DNA of 25,858 nucleotides from a virus: IMG/VR virus record IMGVR_UViG_3300044846_001567, positions 1-25,858 of that record; one strand, 5' to 3'. Shown here one piece after another: positions 12,792 to 20,302 of the stretch (position 1 is its first letter; each line of letters opens with the position of its first letter). A program made the translations under genes and the position numbers. Below the pieces are notes generated by a model. It was given only the letters and a program-made list of their open reading frames with translations, made no database searches and was not told the origin of the DNA.

Positions 12792-13298
12792 TTATGAGAT
12801 AGTGCCGCCGCCAGAACCTTTAAGAGTGCCATAAAGGTAAGCAGTTGTAAACTCGGCAAAGTTTGCCAGACTTAGAGTGATTTGATTTATGGCAGCAGTG
12901 TTAGACCACTGAGCGCCAAATAATTGTGCAAAAGCTGCCGTGGCATTATTTTCAGTTACCAAATCCACGCTAAAAGTTTTGTTAGTAGCACCAGCATAAT
13001 TAGGCATAAAAATTCTTAGGTTGCCAAAAGTGCTAACAGTGTCAGTGCTAATAGGCGCTCGGCCAACCAAAGTGGTAGAAGTTGCAAAAGAACCAGCGGT
13101 GCCGTTGCCCTGAATGTAAAGCCCAATGAACGAAGCCGAAGAACCATTCAAAGCTATTGTGATCGTGGCCGTTGTGCTTGTTGCCCTAGCAGACAAAACC
13201 AGACTCAAATCCGTGTAAGTAGCAGGGATGCTAGAGAAGCTGATGCTAGCAGCACCACCAGAACCAACTGTGCTAGACGCTATCAAAGTTTGAAACAT
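12792..13298 (-). CDS. Tail fibre-like beta protein, paralogue 3
   Basis: This is the last of three tandem paralogues. The start is the ATG at 13298 (MFQTLIASSTVGSGG), overlapping the previous stop codon. It shares with its neighbours an N-terminal strand motif (SISFSSIPATYTDL near residue 20), a middle strand with NYAGATNK, a W-SNTAAI segment and an ending LYG. The whole is rich in Ser, Thr, Ala and Gly, giving an all-beta domain typical of receptor-binding or fibre proteins at the tail tip. Function in host recognition is inferred from position and composition. Confidence 0.65.
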   Translation of the reverse strand: MFQTLIASSTVGSGGAASISFSSIPATYTDLSLVLSARATSTTATITIALNGSSASFIGLYIQGNGTAGSFATSTTLVGRAPISTDTVSTFGNLRIFMPNYAGATNKTFSVDLVTENNATAAFAQLFGAQWSNTAAINQITLSLANFAEFTTAYLYGTLKGSGGGTIS

Positions 13299-13786
13299 TA
13301 TGCACTCAATCCGTAAAGAGTAAAGGTAGTGCCAGCACCCCAAGTTGTTGAACTTGTGAACGCGATGCTTGTAATAGCTGCGGTATTAGCCCAACGATAA
13401 TGAAACAGGCTTGTAGCCTTTTCAAGAGTCAACCGAGTCAATGCCAATTTGTGTTTATCCGTTTGAGCGTAATCAAAAAAATCACAATTCCAAGTGCCAA
13501 CGCCACCAGAGTCAAAAGCAGAAATGTTCCATGCGGAATACGCACGATCGTTGTCAAGCGTAAATGTTGGCTGCACAGAAGTCGTGTTTCCTTCAATAGC
13601 AACCAAATTATATTTCGTTGTGGTATCACCATTGATGCGAAAAAATGGTGCACCAGTTGAAGTGCCCGTAACTACAAGGCGCAAATCACGATAAGCGGTG
13701 CTTATGCTAGAAAAAGTTACCGTTGCCTGGGCTGAACCCAAAGTCAGATTAGCCAAAGCTGTAATTGCTGAAACACCTACAGGCAT
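13298..13786 (-). CDS. Tail fibre-like beta protein, paralogue 2
   Basis: The 162-aa middle paralogue has the shared strand TVTFSSISTAYRDLRLVV, the segment FFDYAQTDKHKLALTRL, RWANTAAITSIAF and the ending FTLYGLSA. The pattern of shared blocks at both ends with a different middle suggests a conserved fold with diversified loops. Its ATG overlaps the stop of paralogue 1 and its stop overlaps the start of paralogue 3. The base composition of this stretch appears more A/T-rich than the adjacent tape measure gene. Confidence 0.65.
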   Translation of the reverse strand: MPVGVSAITALANLTLGSAQATVTFSSISTAYRDLRLVVTGTSTGAPFFRINGDTTTKYNLVAIEGNTTSVQPTFTLDNDRAYSAWNISAFDSGGVGTWNCDFFDYAQTDKHKLALTRLTLEKATSLFHYRWANTAAITSIAFTSSTTWGAGTTFTLYGLSA

Positions 13787-14346
13787 TATGCACCCCTAAT
13801 TCCGTAAAGAGAAAAACGCGATGCAGTCAAAAAAGAACCAGTCCCCGCTGTAATTGTGAGGCTGGTCACAGCCGAAGTGCTACGCCAAGAACCAGAGTGC
13901 AAACTAACTTCATTTGGCGTAAGTGTGCTGAAACCAGTCATCAAACGAACCGTTTTGTATTTGTTTGTGTCTGCATAATCCACTATTTCCAAAACGCTCG
14001 CCGAGAACGCGCCGGTTGTAAGCGTATTTCCTGGCAGCGTATACAAAGCCATGTTGCTTTGAGAGGCCAAGCCAGAACTCACAGTCGAAGCATTTACTGA
14101 GCCAAACTTGTGTGATGAATAGTTAGCCGCCGTGTCTGAATTGAAAGTCACAGAAGCAGTGTTAGTTGCGGCAGCGTTGTCGGTTCGCATAGTCACGCGA
14201 AGTTGCAAATGTTTGTAAGTCGCAGGAATTGCACTAAAAGTTATTACACCAGAAGAACCTGTGCCAACCGCCGTGGAAATAAGCTCAAAAGCAAAACCAG
14301 CAGCACCACCACCCTGGCTAAGAAGGCCAAGCGGAAGAAGCGACAT
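13786..14346 (-). CDS. Tail fibre-like beta protein, paralogue 1
   Basis: This 186-aa protein starts MSLLPLGLLSQGGG, then shows the shared motif VITFSAIPATYKHLQLRV, the segment VDYADTNKYKTVRL, WRSTSAVTSLTI and the ending FSLYGIRGA. It is the longest of the three and carries an additional hydrophobic, Gly-rich N terminus that may anchor it to the tail. The three genes are coupled by start/stop overlaps and follow the minor tail genes, as expected for adhesion proteins. Confidence 0.65.
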   Translation of the reverse strand: MSLLPLGLLSQGGGAAGFAFELISTAVGTGSSGVITFSAIPATYKHLQLRVTMRTDNAAATNTASVTFNSDTAANYSSHKFGSVNASTVSSGLASQSNMALYTLPGNTLTTGAFSASVLEIVDYADTNKYKTVRLMTGFSTLTPNEVSLHSGSWRSTSAVTSLTITAGTGSFLTASRFSLYGIRGA

Positions 14347-14876
14347 TAGGCCACCGCACCAATAACACGGTAACTGTTAGCCGCAACCTTGATAACCGAA
14401 GCCGCCGAATACTGCGTTCCCATCGCAAACGACTTAGCCGTGCCAGCAGTTCCAGCACCAGCCCAAGTAGTCACACCAGTTCCAGCGTTGATGCTGACAG
14501 TGCCAGCACCATCACGCACAACATCAAAGCGTTCACCAATCTCAAACACATCCGGCACAACAATCGTCTGCGCAGCAGTCGAAGCCGAAACAAAAGTCCT
14601 GTTGTGATCAGTCGCTGTGACTGTGTAAGCCGAAACAGTTGAGTTAGTAATGCTGGTGTAGTTCAACCCAGTCCAACCAGCACCGTTGTAATAATCAAGC
14701 TGCGCACCAGTCGTGATAAACGACATCATTCCATTGCTAACAGCCGTGCCAAGCGCACTAGACCTAGCAGCCGTAGTCGCATAAACCTGCACAACCTGGT
14801 CTTGTAAAAAATTCTGCACCTGAGCAGCAGTCAACACCGCACCCGATGTGAAAGTGCGCCAACCCGAACCAGCCAA
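14346..14876 (-). CDS. Minor tail protein
   Basis: The 176-aa protein begins MAGSGWRTFTSGAVLTAAQVQNFLQDQ, a start seen in many phage minor tail or fibre proteins, and contains LDYYNGAGWTGLNY, then a Ser/Thr/Val-rich beta region with YTVTATDHNRTFVS and a GAGTVSINAGTG turn. It lies between the larger minor tail protein and the three fibre-like paralogues. It is probably a structural part of the tail tip or fibre; no enzyme motif is seen. Confidence 0.65.
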   Translation of the reverse strand: MAGSGWRTFTSGAVLTAAQVQNFLQDQVVQVYATTAARSSALGTAVSNGMMSFITTGAQLDYYNGAGWTGLNYTSITNSTVSAYTVTATDHNRTFVSASTAAQTIVVPDVFEIGERFDVVRDGAGTVSINAGTGVTTWAGAGTAGTAKSFAMGTQYSAASVIKVAANSYRVIGAVA

Positions 14877-14885
14877 AATAACTCC

Positions 14886-16115
14886 TTAGAACGCTAATGT
14901 TCCTGTGTCTAGGATACCAAACGCCACATCATCCAACTGGAATAGTGTTGCGTTCAGCGTTCCCAAACCAAGAACCACCTTGTGATCAACCAACGAAGCC
15001 GTGTGGCCGATGGAAATAACTCTCGCAAACTTGGTGATGGCCGGTGCAATGCCATTAGGTGTGAACTGCACCTGCACAACCGAACCCAAATCCAAAGCCA
15101 AAATCTTATTCTGGTCAACCAACGACAGCTGCGACAAAATGATTTCAACCTGGTCAAAACGATACTCAGGCTGCGCATACAGGCTCACATAGTATGTGGC
15201 CAACTCAACCAAGGCATCATCGGTGTTCTGCAACAAACCATCCAGGGTCAGTGTGCGCACACCATAGTCAGACTGAGCCGATGTGTCGTTGGCCTGCACA
15301 ATAGTCGAAGACCCTTTGCGGCTCACCTCAGACTGCGTAAACAACAACTCCGAACCATAAACCACACGCACCTGCGAATAAGTAATCCCCGAAGCGTTAT
15401 CAGTCAACAAAGGCACAGCAGCCGAAGGGAACACCTTGTTGCGATCCTGAAACACCAAACGGCCATCTTTACCAATAAACAACTCGCCAGGCTCAGAAGA
15501 CTCAATCAGCTGCAAATACTGCAAAGCGTTATCAGCCGGCGTAACCGCATCACCCTGCAAAGTCGCAGTGCCAGTGTCAATGCTTCTAGCACCAGCAGGC
15601 CACGCCACACCAGCCGAATCCAACACACGATTCACACGCGCACCCGACAACTCAACAGGGTTCGTGCCAGTCGTTAGAGTCTGACCAGCTAAGAACGCGA
15701 AACCGTCAGCAGCTGAAACAGTCGCAGTCGAATCACCATTCGGCGCATAATCCAAGTTCCAGTCCTCAGTCGTTCCCAAGAACACCAACTCGTTGTTAGC
15801 AGTTATGCGCACATCGCGGCGAGGCACAATCTGACCATAAAACGGCGAAGCCACATAAGTCGGGTCAAAGAACCTGTTTCGGTTATTGAACTGAACATTC
15901 ACAACACCCGACTGGTAACGGTCAAGCGCACGGCTCTTGCCACGGTTCACACTTATCTGTGTCACATACGCGCTCACATCGTAGAAGAACGACCCACCAC
16001 CCAAAACATAGGCAGGGTTGTCTAAAACACCCTGAACAGGGTCATCAAGGATAAAGAAGTTGCCTGGCCCATTCTCATCGAAACCAAGTTCAACCTTTTC
16101 AGTTACCGCAGGCAT
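14886..16115 (-). CDS. Minor tail protein, tail-tip type
   Basis: This 409-aa protein starts MPAVTEKVELGFDENGPG and contains VTQISVNRGKSRALDRYQSG, NNRNRFFDPTY, a series found in actinophage minor tail proteins encoded after the tape measure gene. The middle part (GELFIGKDGRLVFQDR) resembles the receptor-side domain of tail hub proteins, where the local coordinate frame of a fibre is set. Position after the tape measure matches a distal tail or baseplate hub protein. Its start overlaps the tape measure stop (TGATG). Confidence 0.75.
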   Translation of the reverse strand: MPAVTEKVELGFDENGPGNFFILDDPVQGVLDNPAYVLGGGSFFYDVSAYVTQISVNRGKSRALDRYQSGVVNVQFNNRNRFFDPTYVASPFYGQIVPRRDVRITANNELVFLGTTEDWNLDYAPNGDSTATVSAADGFAFLAGQTLTTGTNPVELSGARVNRVLDSAGVAWPAGARSIDTGTATLQGDAVTPADNALQYLQLIESSEPGELFIGKDGRLVFQDRNKVFPSAAVPLLTDNASGITYSQVRVVYGSELLFTQSEVSRKGSSTIVQANDTSAQSDYGVRTLTLDGLLQNTDDALVELATYYVSLYAQPEYRFDQVEIILSQLSLVDQNKILALDLGSVVQVQFTPNGIAPAITKFARVISIGHTASLVDHKVVLGLGTLNATLFQLDDVAFGILDTGTLAF

Positions 16116-18373
16116 CAGGCAGCGACCCAGACCGAACCGTTGGCGCGTTCATACTTCTTTACCGAATCAATGACCGTGCGAGCTAGACCGTTCGGATCGG
16201 TGACAACACCGGCAGACACATTCACATTGAAGATAGTTGCGCGACCCGAAGAAGCGGCGTTGAACGCTGTGCCACGGCCACCCACACCGCCACCAGACAA
16301 GTTCACAGCAGCCACCTGGTCAATCATCGAACTGCCCTGCGGCAACACCGCATCCACAGCCAACTGCAACTGAGTTGTGAAGGTGCTGGCAAACGCATCA
16401 GCCAAGGTCTGTGCAGCCTTCTGCAAATCAGACTCCTGCGACAACAGACCTTCGATAAAACCGTTGCTCACAACCTGCTGACCAACCTCATAAAGCGTGT
16501 CAGTGGCATTAGCCGCAATGTCACCAGCCGACAAAGCAAGTTCGTTGTAAAGACCATTCAACGCGCTGATAGTGTCCGAACCACCAGCCACAATCGCCTC
16601 AGCCGTAGCCCCACCAGCATCAGCACCAGCCTGAACCAGCTGCGCAAACAACTGCTTATTCAAACCCAACTTCTTCAAAGCAACCAGGTTCTTAGCAAAC
16701 GCCTTAGTCTTATCAACCAACTTCTGGAAATTATCCACAAGGCCACCCGACTCAACCACATCAAAAGTCTTAGTCACCGCAACATCAATGCCGCCAACAA
16801 TCGAACGCACAGTTTCAGTCACACTACGGCTAGAAGTTTCCAGCAGGTTAGTGATGCTCAACAAACCAGTAACGCCAGCCGTTATGGTTCTAGCCACATC
16901 AACCTTGCCAGCCAACACATCACGCTGCTTCGCAATCGCCTGCAAAGTCTTACGCTCACTAGCCGCATACTCACGCAACTGAGAAGCTGCGCTAGACAAA
17001 ATCAGGCCATCAGACAACGCCGAATCAATCGTGTCAAAAATGTTGCTAAACGCATCAACAGCAGACTGCTCAAACGCACCCAGTTCCGGTGTGACCTTGA
17101 ACAGATCACGGAAACCATCAACCATCAAACGAGTCGCAGACATAAAGTCAGCAGCAGCCTCAGCCGCCTTCATGTAAGCCTCAGCCTGCTCATTAGCAGC
17201 ATCAATCGACTTCTGAATAGCATCCGCAGCAGCCTTAGCCGCCGCACTCAAACCAGTGTTCGACTTCTTTAAATCATCCGTGCCTTTACGCACAGTAACC
17301 AGCGCAGTTCCCAAACCGCCACGAATACCAGTCGAACCAAAGTAGCTGTCAAGAACCGAACCACCCTGGCCAGTCGCAGGCTTATTCTTCTTGACAAAAG
17401 CCTCAATCAGCGCAACCTCAGTCGCAGCACGATCACCACCAACACGCCTAAGCAACGCAATCTGTTCGTCATACGCTTTGCGATTCGTCTTGTAAAGGTC
17501 AAGATACTTCTGCATTCCTGCATTAGCATCCTGCTGACCCAACTTGCCAAAATCAAGTTTCGACAACGCAGCAGCGCGTTCAACAAAAGTGGCCAAATCC
17601 TGCAACACACCAGACAACTGCAACGCATCAGCCAAATCAATGACCGAGGTTGCAATGTCAGCAACATCGCTGGCAAACTGTTTCAGCTGCTCTTGACCCT
17701 CTGGCGAGTTGAAGAAATCAGCCAACTCATTTAGATAAGGAAGAAGCGCCATACCAATCTGCTCTTGCAGGTTGCCGAACACAATTTCTAAACGCTGATA
17801 AGGGTCTAGTTTCGCGGCGGCCTCAGCAGCACCATCGAACTGTTTGGCCAAAACACCGAGAGGGTCATTGACACCCTTGACATTTACACCCATCCTGGCA
17901 AGTGCAGTGGTGTTGCCGTTATAGGCGCGACCCAACGCAATCGCAACAGCACCAACATCACGGCCTGTGCCAGCAGCAACATCCAAAGCCAAACTGGTCA
18001 ACTGTGTCGCAGCAGACACATCACCGGTGGCACGAGTCAACTGCGCAAACGCAGGTCTAATGTCATCATCGGCAACAGCAGCCAGGCGTTCCATGCCACT
18101 GATAGAAGTTTCAACAGCTGCGATCTGCTCATTGGTCGCACCAACGGTGTTCCTGAGCGTGTTCGCCAACAACGCCTGCGACTTAGCATCAGCAGCAGCA
18201 GCCTTACCAGCAGCGTTCAACTGTGCAGTGATAGCCCCAAGCCCAAGACCCAAACCGACAGCACCAAGCGCACCTTTTAGCGACTTACCAAGTTTGCCGA
18301 ACTCAGACTGTGCCTTCTTGATGCCCGAATTATCAAGAACCGTTTTTAGCGGAATAAAAATAGAACCAGCCAT
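16115..18373 (-). CDS. Tape measure protein
   Basis: At 752 aa this is the largest protein in the window. It begins MAGSIFIPLKTVLDNSGI, has a Gly-rich hydrophobic stretch near residues 30-55 (LGAVGLGLGLGAITAQL), a conserved early helical domain (AALLANTL-type sequence, ARMGVNVKGVND) and long Ala/Lys/Gln-rich helices through the remainder. The tape measure runs through the tail tube, sets its length and is ejected with the DNA. The length implies a tail of roughly 110 nm if the usual 0.15 nm per residue applies; that is an estimate from family knowledge. The gene stands in the expected place between chaperone and minor tail genes. Confidence 0.9.
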   Translation of the reverse strand: MAGSIFIPLKTVLDNSGIKKAQSEFGKLGKSLKGALGAVGLGLGLGAITAQLNAAGKAAAADAKSQALLANTLRNTVGATNEQIAAVETSISGMERLAAVADDDIRPAFAQLTRATGDVSAATQLTSLALDVAAGTGRDVGAVAIALGRAYNGNTTALARMGVNVKGVNDPLGVLAKQFDGAAEAAAKLDPYQRLEIVFGNLQEQIGMALLPYLNELADFFNSPEGQEQLKQFASDVADIATSVIDLADALQLSGVLQDLATFVERAAALSKLDFGKLGQQDANAGMQKYLDLYKTNRKAYDEQIALLRRVGGDRAATEVALIEAFVKKNKPATGQGGSVLDSYFGSTGIRGGLGTALVTVRKGTDDLKKSNTGLSAAAKAAADAIQKSIDAANEQAEAYMKAAEAAADFMSATRLMVDGFRDLFKVTPELGAFEQSAVDAFSNIFDTIDSALSDGLILSSAASQLREYAASERKTLQAIAKQRDVLAGKVDVARTITAGVTGLLSITNLLETSSRSVTETVRSIVGGIDVAVTKTFDVVESGGLVDNFQKLVDKTKAFAKNLVALKKLGLNKQLFAQLVQAGADAGGATAEAIVAGGSDTISALNGLYNELALSAGDIAANATDTLYEVGQQVVSNGFIEGLLSQESDLQKAAQTLADAFASTFTTQLQLAVDAVLPQGSSMIDQVAAVNLSGGGVGGRGTAFNAASSGRATIFNVNVSAGVVTDPNGLARTVIDSVKKYERANGSVWVAA

Positions 18374-18374
18374 G

Positions 18375-19007
18375 TCACAGACCCTTCATGTTGAAATACC
18401 TAAAAGCGTTAGCCAAAACAACTTCGACCTCACGGCGAACCGCAGGCAAACTCTTTTCAGCACTAGGCCAAATGCGGCGAGAAGGCGCAGCACCATTCTT
18501 CCTGTTCAAACTAGCAATGAAGGCATCACCCTTCTTCTTGCTGGCATTACGCGGCTTAGTGCTGGCAGGCGCATTATCGTTCCTGCGACCCTCACCAATA
18601 AAGCGACCCGAACGGCCAGCCATGTCAACCAAAACCGTGCCAGGTGAAGACACCTTGATTCGCAAAAGCGGCGTAGTCAAAGACTTACCACCAGCCGAAG
18701 TTCTGAACTGGATTAGGGTCTTATCCGGCTTTACGCCAACACCCCAACCCAAACGACCCTTATCCTTCAACATCCCAGACAACGGCTTGATTGTGCCAAT
18801 GCCAGTCTTGATCTGCGACTCTAACGGTTTACCAATCTTCTTGATGTCACGCACAAACTGTGTTCGCAGGCGCGGCTCAATAGCCCTCATGCGCTTTTGC
18901 AGCTCACGGATGTCCGTAACCGAGATGTCTTGACCCACACCTGCACCGCCGCGTTCAGCCAACGCGCCGCTGAATTTAGCGATTTGGAGTGTTAGTGGTT
19001 CGGCCAT
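18375..19007 (-). CDS. HK97 gp10-like tail-joining protein, tentative
   Basis: The 210-aa protein is basic and helical at its start: VTDIRELQKRMRAIEPRLRTQFVRDIKKIGKPLESQIK, in part, which resembles HK97 gp10-type head-tail joining or tail completion proteins. A Gly/Ser-rich middle and an unusually basic Arg/Lys-rich stretch (RRNDNAPASTKPRNASKKK, in part) follow. The unusual point is position: it lies between the plus-strand insertion and the tape measure rather than before the tail tube. There is no ribosome binding site; a TAGAAT -10 box sits 7 bases before the ATG, suggesting a leaderless transcript. The family assignment is moderate. Confidence 0.5.
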   Translation of the reverse strand: MAEPLTLQIAKFSGALAERGGAGVGQDISVTDIRELQKRMRAIEPRLRTQFVRDIKKIGKPLESQIKTGIGTIKPLSGMLKDKGRLGWGVGVKPDKTLIQFRTSAGGKSLTTPLLRIKVSSPGTVLVDMAGRSGRFIGEGRRNDNAPASTKPRNASKKKGDAFIASLNRKNGAAPSRRIWPSAEKSLPAVRREVEVVLANAFRYFNMKGL

Positions 19008-19014
19008 AGGGTCA

Positions 19015-19044
19015 ATTCTACCGCCCCGTTATCAAACCGTTATC
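19015..19044 (-). promoter_or_regulatory. Leftward promoter with tandem GATAACGG sites
   Basis: On the minus strand two copies of GATAACGG (19037-19044 and 19026-19033, 11 bp apart) are followed by five bases and then TAGAAT (19015-19020), with the ATG of the next gene 7 bases further on. No normal -35 box is present in the right place, so the repeats may be activator sites taking its role. The same tandem repeat occurs near 5223-5241. Confidence 0.6.
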
Positions 19045-19064
19045 TAAAAACCCTGCGGATCAAC

Positions 19065-19092
19065 TTGCCAACAGCCAAGCAAACCCTTATCT
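19065..19092 (+). promoter_or_regulatory. Rightward promoter of two-gene insertion
   Basis: TTGCCA at 19065-19070 and TTATCT at 19087-19092 are separated by 16 bases, giving a transcription start around 19099 and a 5' leader of about 32 bases before the ATG at 19131. The assignment is by inspection. It would give the plus-strand gene pair its own transcription inside the late region. Confidence 0.45.
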
Positions 19093-19130
19093 TTGAACCG
19101 CTGGCCAACAAACAGCACAAAGGGTAAATC

Positions 19131-19271
19131 ATGAACGCATATCAAATTGGCAAACTAGCCAACAAACTAAACACATCAGCACCAGACTTCGACAGCTACT
19201 TTGAACTGATCGCACGAATCAGCAAATGGTCAAGCGCGCGCCTAATGGCAGAAATCAAGAAGGCGGCGTAG
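19131..19271 (+). CDS. 46-aa hypothetical protein of moron
   Basis: The protein begins MNAYQIGKLANKLNTSAPDF and ends MAEIKKAA. It is helical and basic at the C terminus, with SYFELIARISKW in the middle. An AAAGGG ribosome binding site sits 6 bases before its ATG. It lies two bases ahead of the 183-aa gene, in an orientation opposite to all surrounding structural genes. No family is recognised. A short helical partner of the larger protein, such as an antitoxin-like or regulatory partner, is one option without direct evidence. Confidence 0.6.
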   Translation: MNAYQIGKLANKLNTSAPDFDSYFELIARISKWSSARLMAEIKKAA

Positions 19272-19273
19272 TC

Positions 19274-19825
19274 ATGGGAATCTACAAGCACATCGAAACC
19301 GTGCTAGGTCAACCACACATTTACAACTACGACCTGGAAGAAGGATTCATTCTTTACAATCCGGTCAAGCCTTTTGAAGACAAGCACGGCACAGTGGTTG
19401 CGCAGCTCATGCAACTGGAAACCCAAGAAGGTCAAGTAGAAATCACCAACTACTACTCACGCGCCTGGTGCTACTGGAACTTCATCGATTCCACACACTT
19501 CGAACTCAAAGAAGCCGATGAACTTGTGGCACTAGAAGCACAGATGATGCCAGAAGGAATGATTGACGGCACAATAAGCGATGCTGAACGAGTATTGCTT
19601 TGGTTGGATCACGGCTACATTCCAACCGAGTCAGAGTTCTGGCAACGCCTAGTCGTGTCGCTGGCATACAACGCCATTACAGACACGAACTTCTTTGAAG
19701 ATCTTGCCGATTACACCTGGCACTCAGCTGCCAGTATTCAGAAGATGTTAGACCTCGCCGCAGGTGCAGTGCTACAACACCCGAACTTCCAACTCACAGG
19801 CTTCCAGCACATTTCCCCCAAATAG
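19274..19825 (+). CDS. 183-aa hypothetical protein of moron
   Basis: The frame extends upstream, but ATG 19274 (MGIYKHIETVLGQ) is chosen because it directly follows the 46-aa gene and has an AAGG stretch ahead. The protein is acidic and aromatic-rich: HIYNYDLEEGFILYNP, YYSRAWCYWNFIDSTHF, then ERVLLWLDHGYIPTESEFW and DYTWHSAASIQKMLD. There is no TM segment, signal peptide or metal motif. Nothing matches a family I recognise. Orientation, own promoter and a bidirectional terminator suggest a moron, often a gene altering the host or excluding other phages. Confidence 0.7.
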   Translation: MGIYKHIETVLGQPHIYNYDLEEGFILYNPVKPFEDKHGTVVAQLMQLETQEGQVEITNYYSRAWCYWNFIDSTHFELKEADELVALEAQMMPEGMIDGTISDAERVLLWLDHGYIPTESEFWQRLVVSLAYNAITDTNFFEDLADYTWHSAASIQKMLDLAAGAVLQHPNFQLTGFQHISPK

Positions 19826-19835
19826 TCGCTGGAAT

Positions 19836-19875
19836 AAAGAAACCACCTGTCACAAAAGGCAGGTGGTTTTCTTTA
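19836..19875. terminator. Bidirectional terminator between moron and tail genes
   Basis: The inverted repeat AAACCACCTG (19840-19849) and CAGGTGGTTT (19860-19869) flanks a 10-base loop. T-rich tails occur on both sides: TTTTCTTT on the plus strand and TTTCTTTATT on the minus strand. It lies just after the plus-strand 183-aa gene and directly after the end of the frameshifted tail chaperone on the minus strand, so it can stop both transcripts. Confidence 0.85.
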
Positions 19876-20273
19876 TCTCTGTTGCGCCCGATGAATCAAA
19901 TACCGTTGCAAAGTAAACAACATCCGAGGCGATTCTTGCATTAGCAGGCTTGGTGCAATACCTGTTTCAACAGCAAGGCCGGCGATGAGCCAATGAGCAG
20001 ACTCATCGCCAAGCCCAACTATTTTGGGTCGGATTCACTCGCAGAAACCGCAGAAACCGTTTCAATAAAATCCTCAAAGCTCTTATCAGTCTGCTTAGTG
20101 CGACTCAACGAAGCCCAAGCCAAAAACACGATATGTGTCAGTTTCTCAGACTTAGCCAAAGTGGCCACAGACAAATTGAACTTCTCTTCAAATTTCAGCA
20201 TGTCAGGCATGATCACCGGAATCGGGTCAATGGTTCTGCCATCCAAAAATTCTGCGCGTAGATTGAGTTTCAT
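19873..20273 (-). CDS. Tail assembly chaperone, -1 frameshift product (gpGT-like)
   Basis: This long form shares its first 84 residues with the 84-aa chaperone. At the slippery site CCCAAAA (20022-20028) a -1 shift bypasses the TAG and continues for 49 codons, giving a 133-aa protein. The extension begins IVGLGDESAHWLIAGLAVE and continues with TGIAPSLLMQESPRMLFTLQ to a TAA. WLIAGLA and TGI-P-L are typical of the second part (T-like) of actinophage tail chaperones. Both forms bind the tape measure and aid tail tube polymerisation. The extension occupies what otherwise looks like empty DNA before the terminator. Confidence 0.85.
19981..20028 (-). promoter_or_regulatory. -1 programmed frameshift signal
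   Basis: In the zero frame the chaperone ends GAC-CCA-AAA-TAG, so the heptamer C-CCA-AAA fits the X-XXY-YYZ rule. Eleven bases later starts a perfect 9-bp hairpin, GGCGATGAG with CTCATCGCC and a 12-base loop (19981-20010), a suitable stimulating structure. The position matches the conserved frameshift of lambda-type G/T genes. Confidence 0.88.
20019..20273 (-). CDS. Tail assembly chaperone, short form (gpG-like)
   Basis: The 84-aa short form starts MKLNLRAEFLDGRTIDPIP, with helical EKFNLSVATLAKSEKLTHIV and SFEDFIETVSAVSASESDPK following, in part. Small proteins of this length between tail tube and tape measure genes are the G-like tail chaperones, usually made in large excess over the frameshifted form. 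The stop is the TAG immediately after the CCCAAAA slippery site. A plus-strand insertion now separates it from the tape measure gene. Confidence 0.8.
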   Translation of the reverse strand: MKLNLRAEFLDGRTIDPIPVIMPDMLKFEEKFNLSVATLAKSEKLTHIVFLAWASLSRTKQTDKSFEDFIETVSAVSASESDPK

Positions 20274-20302
20274 TTGGTTTCCTTTTTAGTTGTGGTAAAG
20301 AA

